Assembly (NCBI RefSeq): GCF_018320785.1 | Contig: NC_054872.1 | Span: 36,158,051 to 36,222,050 of the forward strand | Length of the DNA: 64,000 bases | Direction of reading: 5' to 3' | Source: Cheilinus undulatus | Taxonomy: Eukaryota > Chordata > Actinopteri > Labriformes > Labridae | In this document: positions 10,437 through 30,236 of the stretch, piece after piece | Numbering within the stretch: the first letter of the stretch is position 1 | How the letters are laid out: each line of letters opens with the position of its first letter | Made by a program: the position numbers and the translations under genes | Notes under the pieces: model-generated | What the model was told of the DNA's origin: nothing | Seen by the model: only the letters and a program-made list of their open reading frames with translations | Database searches by the model: none

Positions 10437-13400
10437 TTAATTAAGGACATTATTATAAAATGCAGTTATTTCACTGTACACACAATCATCGTTGCTTATT
10501 GTAATGTCTCTTGTGTCAGCAGATCTCCTGATGATGATCGATGAATAATCCACTGTAGCTTCCTCTTCTACCTGCAGTTGAAGAGGTAAGAGATTAACTT
10601 CAAGTAAATAGCTGAATCATAGCTTGCAGGTAACAGAGTGCAGTGCCGTGAAAAAGTATTTGCCCCCTTTCTGAGTTTTTTGCATATTTATCACACTTAA
10701 ATGTTTTGATTATCAAACCAATTTTAATATCTCACAAAGACAACCCAAGTAAATAGAAAATGCAGTGTCTGAATGATTATTTAAGGGGGGCAAATACAAA
10801 CCTATCTGGCCCTGTGTGAAAAAGTAACTGCCCCCCTAGACCTAATAACTGGTTGTGCCACCCTCTGCAGCAATAACTGAAATCAGCATTTGTGATAACT
10901 GGTGATGAGTCTTTGGCATCGCTGTGGAGTATTTCTGACCCACTCTTCTTCAAAGAATCATTTTAACTCAGCCATATTGGAGGGTTTTTGAGCAATGAAC
11001 ACTTTAAGGTCACACCACAGCATCTCAATTGGATTTAAGTCAGGACTTTGACTTGGCCACTCCAAAACCTTCATTTTTAAAATTTTGAGCCATTCAGAGG
11101 TGGACTTGCTTTTATATTTTGTGTCGTTGTCCTGCTGTATAACCAAAGAGTGCTTGGGCTTGAGGGCATGAAATGATGGCTGGACGTTGGCCTTCACGAT
11201 TTTCTGGTAGACAGCAGAATTCATTCTTCCATCAGTCACAGCAAGTGGTCCAGGTCCGGAAGCAGCAAAACAGCCCCAGTCCATCACACTGCCACCACCA
11301 TGTTTGATGTTGGCATGATGTTCTTTTTATCAAATGCTGTGTTATTTTTACGCTAGATGTAACAGGCCGCACACCTTCCAAAAACTCTTATCTTGTCAGT
11401 CCACAGAATATTTGTCTAAAAGTCTTGGGGATCATCAAGATGTTTTTTGGCAAATGTGAAAAGAGCCTTTGTGTTCTTTTTTTGTCAGCTGTGGTTTTGG
11501 CCTTGGAACTCTCCCATGGCTGCCATTTATGCTCAGTGTCTTACTTATGGCTGAATCATGAACTCTGACCTTAACTGAGGCCAGTGAGGCCTACAGTTCT
11601 TTGGATGTTGTACTGGGTTCTTTTGTGACCTCCTGGATGAGTCGTCGTTGCACTCTTGGAGTAATTTTGGTTGGCCAACCACTCCTGGGAAGATTCACCA
11701 CTGTTCCTACTATTCTTCATTAGTGGATAATGGCTCTGGCCGTGGTTCACTGGAGTCCCAAAGCCTTGAAAATGGCTTTGTAACCTTTTCCAGACTTATA
11801 GACTTCAATCACTTTGTTTCTCATTTGTTTCTTGAATTTCTTTGGATCATGGCATGATGCGTTTCTTTTCTGGGATCTTGTAGCCTACTTCACTTTGTCT
11901 GACAGCTTCTATTTAAGTGATTTCTTAATTCAACAAATCTGTTGATAATCAGGCCTGGGTGTTGCCTGTGAAATTGAACTCAGCTTTCCAAAAACTGTGG
12001 TTAATCACAGTTAATTCGTGATTTGACAAGGGGGGCAATTACTTTTTCACACAGGGTCAGATAGGTTTGGACCACCCCCCCCCCCTAAAAAAATTAAATA
12101 ATCTTTCAAACACTGCAGTTTCCATTTACTTGGGTTGTCTTTGTGGTATATAAGAATTGGTTTGATGATCTGAAACATGTATGTGTGATATATATGCAAA
12201 TATTTTCACGGCACTGTATATCAGGATGTAACACTTACCCTGCCATTCAGGCCACAGCAACAAAGCTGAATGTGAAACTCTTAAAGACAGAGAGGAACAG
12301 TGTCATGAGGGACATGTAAACTTCATAATCATTGGGTCTAATGTACGATTGTGTCTTAAGTCATTGCTAGATAAGATAAGCAGGAATATTAAATGAATTT
12401 ATATTAAATCATTTCACATCATACCTTTCTGTAATCTTGGTTTGAGGAGGCAAATTAAAAGTGCCATTAATAGAAGACAAGTAAAGGTTATTGTTGTTCC
12501 ATAAATACCAGGAATCAGCTCTGTGCCTATGAAAGAAAAACATAATAGTTGTTATTCTTAATTCAGATCATATTTGTCTTTGAGAGAGTTATGGGAAAAC
12601 ACTCACCTTTTGTTCTGTTGAAGGGGTTTGTTGGTTTGTTAGTGCAATTCATGCCACCAGAAATCTGCATGTTTCTGCAATTTAAAGATCCATTTGGAGA
12701 AACAACTGATGTCCCTGTCTCCAAATTTGAAATGCTGTTTGGTTTGATGTTGGATGTCACGTCACATACCACAGCACAGAAAACAGTTGAATCCTCACTG
12801 CAGTTTACTGTAATATTACCAAAAAAAAAATCATTTTAAGTTTGCCCTAAATTTCTAACAAGTTTCACTGTCAACTTTTTACATAAGACATTTTTCTCTG
12901 TTATTTTCTCACCTGTAATAACACACACGTTGATAGTAAGTATTTTCTGCCAGTGTTGCTTACATCCACCTTTCCAGCACGTATACTCACCAGCATTTTC
13001 TGTGCTTACATTAAAAATCTGTAACGACTTGTTGTGGGTCAAAAAGTATGGTTGATGCTTTTGTTCCAGGTTTCTGTCAGCAGTCACTTTACTGGCTTTA
13101 AAAGTCCATCTTAAGATTGTCAGTTTCTCAGGACATGCATGATTGAAACTTTCTCCTGCTGGAATGAACAGTCTCTTTTGGATTTCCTTAAAAATATCTG
13201 GAAAAAATGTTGAAAGATGGTGAGTCTCAGCAAACGCATCCAGAATCACGTATTTCCTATGAGGACATAATCAGATTTTGGTCTGACCTTTCTTTATACG
13301 GATGACAGTAGGCTGCTCTCTTTGACATCCAGCTTGAGTGCAAACTTCACACCAGTAAAGGCCTTGATGATCTTCTGTCACAGAATCAATGACCAGCGAC

Positions 13401-13790
13401 CAATTTTTCTCCCTGACCTGGATTTTGGTACGAAAAAGCTCACTATACATCATTACTCCAGCCTCTGTTTGATAACATATCTGTACAGTGTCACTGCCTT
13501 CTTGCTTTGCATAAAACCATTTTGAAGCGCTTTCACCGCCTCCATAAAGTTGGCACGGTATCACAGCTTCACATCCCAGTGAGTATTGCTGAATATTTTT
13601 TGCTGCAAATACATAAATATTCTGTTAACCTTTTTGGCATGTAGAACATAATGCACTGCCAGACAAAAACTTCAAGAAGATCTATTATACAAACATTTAG
13701 ATATCATTAATGAGACAGTTACTTACCGTTTCCTGAGGGAAAAGATATGTTCCAAATGATCAATGGAAAAATGAAACCTATCTGCATCAT
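10437..13790 (-). CDS. Immunoglobulin-superfamily membrane receptor with ITIM-like tail
   Basis: Seven exons on the minus strand: 13790-13727, 13602-13288, 13197-12913, 12807-12607, 12526-12425, 12265-12239 and 10567-10437; every junction is phase 1 and the product is 374 residues. Exon 1 gives a hydrophobic signal peptide (MMQIGFIFPLIIWNISFPSG). Exon 2 is a V-like Ig domain with C..C, W and the YWC motif (GLYWCEVC). Exon 3 is a second Ig-like domain (ENAGEYTCWKGGC). Exon 4 is a cysteine- and Asn-rich stalk with NCS, NGS, NCT and NRT glycosylation sequons. Exon 5 is the transmembrane segment (about 20 hydrophobic residues ending in LLICLL). The tail holds TVDYSSIII and DCVYSEITAF; the latter fits an ITIM/ITSM-like tyrosine motif, implying SHP-type phosphatase docking. 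The YWC feature recalls CD300/pIgR-like and related fish receptors, but I cannot name an orthologue. The last exon's acceptor was set at GTAG (10569-10568) because only that keeps the tail frame. Confidence 0.75.
10641..12216 (-). mobile_element. Tc1-like DNA transposon filling the last intron of the Ig receptor gene
   Basis: The left end reads CAGTGCCGTGAAAAAGTATTT and the right end is its inverse (AAATATTTTCACGGCACTG) followed by TA. The terminal inverted repeats extend for about 200 bases on each side. On the minus strand a transposase remnant is readable, with GGGCFAASGPGPLAV-type sequence, VIQQDNDTKYKS and the conserved WPSQSPDLNPIEMLWCDLK at 10958-11287; other parts are broken by stops and shifts. 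The left TA is mutated to TG. It sits between exon 6 (ending 12239) and exon 7 (starting 10567), in the same orientation as the host gene. Confidence 0.9.
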
Positions 13791-14727
13791 GAGCTTTATG
13801 CTCTCACGTCTCTGTAAAAATTAAGAGACAAGCACGTCGAAAACCACCCTTTAGAGGCAACACTACTGCTCAACAAATCACAAGCAAATCTAGAGTGAAA
13901 AACATTTTAGGTTCAAGTTGACGGATATAACGTGGGCTGTCAGCCGATGCAGAGGAAGTTTAATGTGGCTTTCACCCACACTCTTCTACAGGGGGGTCGT
14001 ATTTACTGCACTTTTGTTTCAGCAAAGGTGCTGACATAAAGTGAGAAATTGAACAAGCTAATTTTTACCATGCATGGGTGTCAAACGTTTTGTCATTTCT
14101 GCTGTTTCTGTTGTAGTGACGACATCCTTTTAGAATGATTCAAGCAAAACAAATTTTGTAATTGCACTGTTAATATAAACTACAACGGAACTTTATCAAC
14201 ATGAAATTACTGTCCCGCTTTACTGCAACAGATATAGGTCAAGGCGGGCTACAGAGGTTGGCTTGAGTTCTCTGTGGGTTCAAAGTACATCAAGGTTAAC
14301 AGAGAGCAGACACTAATAAATAGATCAGTGTTTGGAAAATACAGCGGTGGAAAAATTTACATGGCTGGAACAAAATAATTCTGATCTAGGTAATGATCAC
14401 AACAACCTAACCACCGTTAATGCTATGATTCATTCACTCAAGTTTTGATGTTTTTCATTACACTGTCATTTCGAAAAATCTATCATGATAGCCTGTGATG
14501 TGTTTATGAATGGGACAGTTTAAAGAGCCACATTTTTTCATGTGAATAATGGGATCTAGATTCTGTTTGAGAGCAGTTCATTTTTCACAATTTTATTTTG
14601 TTGTTGTTTCATTGACAGGATAGGGTGATATTTTCCCCTCGTCACTCTACCACATCCAACAAGTGAGCAGGTTTCATCTGACACACAATGCATTTTGGGG
14701 AGGGAGTTAATTTAAGTAAACAATCTG

Positions 14728-15630
14728 ATAGTGGTAGAGAAAGTGTAGAACAATCGACTCAAGTAAAAGTACAGTTACTCTGGCTAAAATAAAAAGGCAA
14801 AAGTAAAAGTACTGGTCTATAAATCTACACAAGGGAAAAAAAAATTAAAAGTATTTAAAGTTTACCTTAAATACTAAGTACTGAGTCACACTGGCCAGAA
14901 CAATTTGGGAAAATAATCTAACTGCAATATTTTCCATTATTAATTATTTTAGTTCCTTATCTTATGCATTTTTTACAAACACGAGCACTAAACCATTCTG
15001 TATTATAGTCAACACAATATTAGATAGGTTCAACATAAACTGTTCTTTAATTCTCATTTCAAATATGATTTTTTTTTTTTTACAAAAATAAGAAAAGTAG
15101 TATTTTTTAACTAGTGTAGAAATGATGTTTTAATGTTTGCCTGATGTGCATATCTCTGCTGCAAAAATGTGTTAAACTTGTTTTTCAACACTTTTCAGGC
15201 CAAAGGAGTATTACAACTTCTGTGATTTGAAAAATGTAGTAGGACATATTGATCTAAATCTTGATTAATTGCCAGCCTTTGTAGCTATTGAGGAGTTTTA
15301 CAGTACTATCAGATCTTTCCTTATTGGCCAAACATGAGAATATGAATCTCCAACCAGGTTTTCAGGTAAAGGCACACCTTTAAAATAAAGTGAAGTACAA
15401 CAGCTGTTCTGGGATGTGATCATTCTCTCTCTATGTGATACTGTGAAGTCAAGAGAGGTGGAAAAATACAAGACTGTTGTACTCAAGTTAAAGTACAGTT
15501 ACCCTGATTAAAACTTACTTAAGTAAGAGTAAAATTACTGATTCCAAAATGTACTCAAAAAGTACTGTACCCATAAAAATTCTCAATCACAGTAATTTGA
15601 GTGAATGTAATTAGTTACTTTCCACCTCTG
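14728..15630. mobile_element. hAT-like non-autonomous element, AAGTAAAAGTA family, copy B
   Basis: It shares with copy A the left words CTCAAGTAAAAGTACAGTTA and CTGGTCTATAAATCTAC, and the right terminus AGTTACTTTCCACCTCTG. The first bases of the left end are decayed, so the start is approximate. No coding content. Confidence 0.65.
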
Positions 15631-16250
15631 CAAACTGAGAACATATTGAGCACAATTGGAGTGAAATACTGGCATACATACCAATCATACATCAAAATAA
15701 TGCCGAATTTGGCTGATCTAATGAAGCCAAAGTAGAACCAAGCATAGAGTCGACTCTTCTGGCTGAGTGATCCAAATAATCAAGATCACTTTAAAAAATA
15801 TAATTTCCATTACAACTAACAATCTTTAGAGGAAATAGCTCTAAAGTTGACACCCTGCAAAGATCTTGTATACACTATTGTGATTCATATCATAGTTATA
15901 ACAATTAAAATGTAATATTTTAATTTTTATAAAAGGATAAAAGTAAATTTACAGGGAGGGGTGAACAGGCTCATTGATTATTCAATTTTAGGCTTCTTTG
16001 TTTCCAAGTGACAACATTTAAATCTCAATGATTGTCACAAATTTGATAATATATGGTCATATGTAGGGTATGGGCTTATTATAAACACTTACATTTACAC
16101 CGCAAGTATTTTACAAGTTTCAACTCATGCTTGAATCTTTGGTTGAGTTTAAATACTTCAGTCAGATAAAAAAACAGAATTTAAAAAATCGTCAATGCTT
16201 TATCAGAATTTTATAATTCATTCATGATTTCTAGTAAAAGGTGTCTTTTT
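15631..16250. other. Intergenic, nothing recognised
   Basis: AT-rich sequence with no open frame of note, no repeat ends and no RNA gene that I can see. Confidence 0.4.
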
Positions 16251-16254
16251 TGGG

Positions 16255-17400
16255 GAGGGGGATTTTATTGAACATTATTATACAAAGAAACAGACAGGTG
16301 CTCAGATACAAAAATAAAAACATATGAGTAAAATAAAGGTATGTCAAGGTATAAAAATAACTTTACATTAAATAAAGACTGGGACAGTCACAACATCATA
16401 AAGGTTGAAATAAAGATTATAGGACTTTATCAGACTCAGTTACAATTAGTCACTTCCAAGAGTCTCACTAAAGGTGTCAACCGTTTTGTTACTTTTTTGC
16501 TGTTTATACATTGTAAAGTCTTTACATACTGTTTCAATTCATTGAGGAAACCAGGAAAGTTAGGAGTTTGTAAAAAAATGGAATATGGAATTTCCCATAC
16601 AGTAACAATAAGGATATAATGAATTCAGTGTTACTTTTGTCATGTTTTCAATACATTATGACATGTTGACAATCAACAATGATGTTGAATTTATTTTTAC
16701 TCAACACATATTCCATCAGTAGGTTCCAGAAATTACTAGAATGTGTACAATGGTAAAATAAATGTGTTACAGACTCAATATCATCACCACAAAAGGTACA
16801 CTTGTTATCTGTATCTGTAAATTTGGAAAGATAGATATTGGTGGGATATATGTTGAGCAAAATTTGGATATGCAATTCTGTAATTTTGCTGGGAAAGCAG
16901 AATTTGTAAGGTAGTAACTATGCCTTTTGCTAGTCAATATTTTCAAAAAATTTCCAAAAAGCTTTCCCTTTTGGGGTTATTCTTCTCTTTTCACGAAGCA
17001 TACTGCATATATGTTTGTTATTACATTTTGAATTTAATAAGTCAATGCCATTTAAAATCAGAGTAGGTTTCAATCTTTGAACATGTTGAAAATGCAAATG
17101 ACATTTCATTAAATTTGATAAACCTGTTAGAATAGCTTTAAATACAAAGTTTAATTCTTTACTGGTAATAGGAGAGGATTTAACATGGAGGAATTGTTCA
17201 GAGGTGTGTAACAGACCATTGTCATGAAAGAGATCACTAACATGTAAAATACCTTTATCAATCCAGTGTTGCTAAAAAATAGACTTTTTATTTACAGTTA
17301 TGTCTTTATCATTCCAAATGATTAGTGTGGGGAAAATTATGGGTGTAACATAATTTCCATGCAAGGGGAGTTTAGATAGAGAGAGGTTGCAAGAAATTAG
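16255..17400 (-). mobile_element. 5'-truncated L1-like LINE, ORF2 C-terminal part
   Basis: Read on the minus strand from 17400 down, the sequence encodes the C-terminal portion of a non-LTR reverse-transcriptase ORF: WIDKGILHVSDLFHDNG, then NNKHICSML with KAFWKFFENID, then a zinc-knuckle-like CTFCGDDIESVTHLFYHC and FWNLL. These are the end blocks of fish L1/Tx1-type ORF2. At least two stops interrupt it. The 3' side near 16255 contains AATAAA. The truncated 5' end lies about 350 bases from the CYP4 start codon. Confidence 0.8.
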
Positions 17401-17745
17401 AAAAAGGAAGGCTTCATTGAAAGGTGTCTTGAAAGTCTGAGGAAGCGCATGCTGACGTCACTTGTTTGCTTAATAAAGTCATTTACGGGAGCTTCCTGGT
17501 GTTGGGTAGCCTTATGGTTCTGCACCCCTGTTTGCTCTGGATCTAGCATGCGCTGGGTGTCCCTTACTCTGGTTTTATAGGTATGCATGCTCCTCCTACT
17601 GCGTAACCACCGAAGACAACGTCAACCCCATCAACTCGACTTTCTGTCTCACTTGTACGCACTTTACGTAGTAACCTTAAAAGAGGTCACCTTTTGCTGT
17701 TGTCGGAAGTTTCTCTCCGGAGCGGTATTCAGAAGCATCGCAGGC
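17401..17745 (+). promoter_or_regulatory. Probable promoter and 5' UTR of the CYP4 gene
   Basis: The short space between the LINE fragment and the CYP4 ATG is the likely promoter. A TATA-like TTTTATAG lies at 17573-17580, about 165 bases before the start codon. The ATG frame is open upstream to 17587, but those extra residues are Arg/Cys-rich and do not look like a P450 N terminus. Confidence 0.4.
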
Positions 17746-26297
<8,552 letters not shown>

Positions 26298-26440
26298 AGA
26301 GAAATAACCACAGGAAATACTAATGGAAACACTGTACACTATTCAGAAAGGGAAATTTTTGAGAAGCTATAATGATTTCTCGCATTTTTAAAGATTTTGC
26401 ACTGACATAAAATCAGAAACAGATAATGAAAACAAATTGA

Positions 26441-26446
26441 AATAAA
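26441..26446 (+). terminator. Poly(A) signal of the CYP4 gene
   Basis: AATAAA about 145 bases past the stop codon. A second AATAAA at 26571-26576 could serve as a distal site. Confidence 0.6.
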
Positions 26447-26797
26447 CCATGCCTTTGTATTGATTGTCATTTTCTTACACCAGCACAGCCTTTAAAGTAG
26501 CACTTTATTTTTGTGAAGAAATTTGAGCTCCAGAACATTGTTCTTGGAAATTGGCAGTTATTGAGCTTGTAATAAATCTTTGGGGAAAAAAAGAACTTTC
26601 TTTCCATTGTTCAATGGGTCTGTCCATTTATTACACTGCATGATTCAATGCACCTTATTCTATTGTACTTACTTTTATTTACCACTGAAACAACGAAACA
26701 TTTATATAAAGCTCATTGACATGTTGCTTAGCGCTGCAAAGGTTATGTCAAGTCAGTTGTTTTATTAAACATTAACAAAATTCACTGTTAAGGAGTA

Positions 26798-27740
26798 AAG
26801 CCTGTTTCAGACTGGGAGCGTGTTTTGCTGCTTGCGTGTGCCGCGCGTGTCTGCTCCGGCTCCTGCCGGTGTGGCTTTCACACGGGGCGCGAGTTTGCTG
26901 CGTGTCAGCTGAATCTCCCTGCTCTCAAAGCCCTTTCCTTCTTCATAGGTTTTACCCCAATAAACCCCCCTAAAAGCAACTTGATTCAGTGTACAGTGGA
27001 AGTTTGTCAGGATTTGTTAAAAAAAAAAAAAGCATTCTTAAGTGAACAGAGTTTCTCCATAGAAATGCTAAACCGGGCTTTTGCTTTGAAAAGCTCAAAC
27101 CAGAAAAGCATTCATACGGTGTTTATCTTTCCTGTGACATATGCAACCAGTGTGGAGTTATAAAACTTCACTAAAGCCTGTTTCAGACAGTGAGCATGAC
27201 GCACGCGTCTTGACCGCGACACGCGTGGATTTTCAGTTTGATTGCATGTTAACAAGTCAGGGCTTTCAGAATGCCAGCATGAGCATTGTGGCTCACGCAG
27301 CTCAGGCGTGGAGAGTTGAGAGATTCGAAGTCTCGCCTATTTTTTCCGCGCACCGCGTGTGGACCATATTAGACAGGAAAATGTTAAATGGAGAGCCATA
27401 TTTATATTGTTGTGGCAAATATGCACATAGAATATGTTTACAGTGTGTTTCTTGATAACCCTGAGGAAGGCCACAAGCTTAAATGCACCTGTTTTATAAA
27501 GTTGTTCTCTAAAGATCAACTATTAGTTAAGCTTTATGTCTCCACACTGGTAGAATATGCCACAGGAAAGATAAACACCTTATGAATGCTTTTCTGGTTT
27601 GTGCTTTTCAAATTAAAAGCCCGGTTTAGCATTTTAATAGAGAAACTCTAATCACTTGTACAGAATGCTTTTATTTTGAATAGTTCCCGACAAACTTCCT
27701 CAATACGCTGAATCAATAAGCTTGTAGGGGGGTTTATTCA
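26798..27740. mobile_element. Composite foldback-like element with long inverted arms
   Basis: Two arms of about 205-210 bases (26960-27168 and 27529-27739) are inverted copies of each other: for example AATAAACCCCCCTAAAAGC on the left matches the complement of GCTTGTAGGGGGGTTTATT on the right, and AACCAGAAAAGCATTCATA matches the complement of TATGAATGCTTTTCTGGTT. The 360-base loop begins with TAAAGCCTGTTTCAGACAG (27171), and the same word TAAAGCCTGTTTCAGACTG precedes the left arm at 26797. Both are followed by CpG-rich sequence. No protein is encoded. The superfamily is unclear; the outer limits are approximate. Confidence 0.65.
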
Positions 27741-27747
27741 GGTAAAA

Positions 27748-28026
27748 GTCGTGAAGACCCAAAAGTGGGTCACAGAGTCCTTGTCAGTGGGTTGCGAATG
27801 TGTTCCTTGAAGTAAAAGTTTCACAAAAAAGTCCATGAAACTCATTTAAAACTTACTTATTTCTTCCTGTCTCTTTGACTTGTCGTGTGCTGTACTATGC
27901 CAGGTCCAAACTGTATTTTTCATCAAATGCACCCAATTGGTCAAAAAATATCTGAAATAAGGGTCGCAATTTCTCAGTGAATAGTTGATGGTTGGTCCCG
28001 AGGCTCAACCAGTTGAGAACCTCTGC
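27748..28026. mobile_element. Truncated MITE, TTCTCAACTGG family
   Basis: The inner left word GACCCAAAAGTGGGTCAC and right end CCAGTTGAGAACCTCTG match the family whose intact copy is at 30784-31242. The outer left terminus is missing, apparently lost where the foldback element adjoins. Confidence 0.65.
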
Positions 28027-30236
28027 TTTAAAGCACATCTAATGACCAGTCAAAGCCCTAATAAGTCTCGAGACTGTGGACGTTCTGAAAGTCTTAATAT
28101 TTTAAAAACTAGTCCCTCTTTTAGTATGTGTCTTTAGTCATATCTGTTATTTACGTGGCCATCTCTTCAGGTCGGTCAATGTAAAATGTATGAATTTATG
28201 GAGAACCACATCCCTGATGCATTCAAACATGAACTAGAATGTTTAAAACACCGCAGCTATTCATGCCACTAGTTTAATTTTGTCTGGTCATTAGTAAAAG
28301 CACAGAGATCAACAGGTACTAAAACAAACAGGAAAATCCCTGGAAATTTCAGAAAAATTTAACTAGTAACTTACAGCTGATAACATGTGGCTAGATCTGG
28401 ATGTTTGATTGAAAAAAGTGCAGTACTTAGTAAATGAAAGGATGCAGCTGGTACTAACTCACTATGGCTTTCTATTGGGAGAATCATTTTTTAAGTGTCA
28501 GCTATAACACAGAAAGTTCCACACATAATCATATCTACAGTTTACCTGACACGCCAGATGGATTTGTTTCACACATCCAGGATTCGTCAGTGAAAAACAA
28601 GGAAACGGGCATATCCACCTGCTTTGCAAGGTTAATCTACAGTAGAGCCCCCAGGACAAAGGTGGATACATTCACTTATTTTTTGATATAAAATAGCAAA
28701 AATAATTACCTGGTCAACCATTTGACTTCCTTGATGATGTCATGCTGCACTACAGGATAAAACTTGACTATCAACTTCATTTATGCATTTAGTATCAGCT
28801 TAACTGTCTCCTCATAGCTACTTGAACCTTGGTTTACAGTAAGATTGACACCTCACAGTGACATGTCCCTCTCAAAAATCTCTTTCAGCAGAAGTTCAAA
28901 AGGTTGCTGCTGTGGTGGCTACGTGGTTTACCAAAGTTTCATAAACTAGGACCGCAATGTCATGAGTGTGATTCTGGCTAAAGGTCTTTAGGGTCTGATC
29001 ACTGCCCTGCTTTCTCCTTTCATTTCCTGTCGACTTTTAATTACCATCAATTCAAGGCAAATATGCCCCCTGCCACCTGACACACACCAGAAGTGAAACC
29101 TCTGCTGGACATGACTTACTGTTTTTTCTGTTTCTGTGAACAGTTTCCATTTGTCCAATCAGATAAGGGCAAAAATATGTCAAACCTGTGCATGTCCATT
29201 AAACATACTTAATCCAGTTCATTATGTTTCAACTAGCTCTTTATTTTTGCAGAAAAAAATTGTATTTGTTTATGTGCTATTATTCAGTTCTGCATAACTG
29301 GTATTGTTGAATGTTCAATCAGTTGCCAACATAGAAAATTTTAAGATCCCTGTATTTACAGTGCTGGGAAACAGCAAAAAAACATTTAAAACTCAACAAA
29401 CTGTAAAAAGCCAAAGGAAGAATACGATCATTATATAGTCTGGGCAGGGTAAATGGCTTTTTATAGGCAGGAGATTCCAAATTAACAATATTAAGCTTGT
29501 GAGACTATTTCATAGAGCACAACACAGTTAGCCTATCTTTTGAACAATGCTAAGATTCGTTCAACAGGTCATAAACAATGCAAGTCTGCAGTCAAACTCT
29601 GTGCACAAGTCACCATCTAGTGGCTTTTAAAACAAATGAAAGACACTTTGGTTAATGTCATATTGGCTTTAAATATCTATGTAAATGTTTCAGTGAGTTA
29701 AACACTTCATCACATTATATCAATAAGTTTGGAAAATGAAAAGCAGCCCTGTATTTTATAGAAACTCACTTCATGTCTCAGACTTTCCTGACTTCTTACA
29801 GTAAAATCTCTTATAAAAAAGTACTTTTCTGTTATATGTTTGACAGCATTATCAAAATACTGGAGTGACAAAAAAGAACAGTTGAAACGTGTTAAGTACA
29901 TAAAAAAAATACAATTTTACACCCAACACATCAAAAACACAACTCCATGGCTCCTCATATCCAAGTAGCCTGTCACTAACTGATATCAAAGCTGACAACA
30001 AGTCTAGAAAATGTTCAAACTTGTTTTGTCAACAAGATTCTCCGGTATTCTGTCCAATTATAAACGGCTGACTTAGTGTAACAGACCACAGGGAGATGAA
30101 ATGGTGCCTTTCTGTGACGATGAGTGAAACAACAAACAGACAAAAAAAAAAAAGAAGTGTATGACTCCGCTTTGCCAGGTCACAGTCCCTGATGCGTCTG
30201 CTGGTAACCTGAGAGTCCGCAGCTCCAACAAACCAG
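28027..30236. other. Spacer between CYP4 and ppp1r8, including the ppp1r8 3' UTR
   Basis: Apart from a decayed SINE at 28880-29080 I see no gene. The part next to 30236 must hold the ppp1r8 3' UTR; a minus-strand AATAAA lies at 29240-29245 but nearer variant signals may be used. Confidence 0.4.
28880..29085 (+). mobile_element. Decayed tRNA-derived SINE
   Basis: The order of words follows a fish tRNA-head SINE: a box-A-like GTGGCTACGTGGTTTACC, a degraded box B (GTGTGATTCTGGC), then CTGCCCTGC, CTTTCATTTCCTGTC and the tail with ATCAATTCAAGGCAAATATG, a degraded form of the usual TATCAATAAAGGCA. No target duplication could be seen. Confidence 0.55.
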
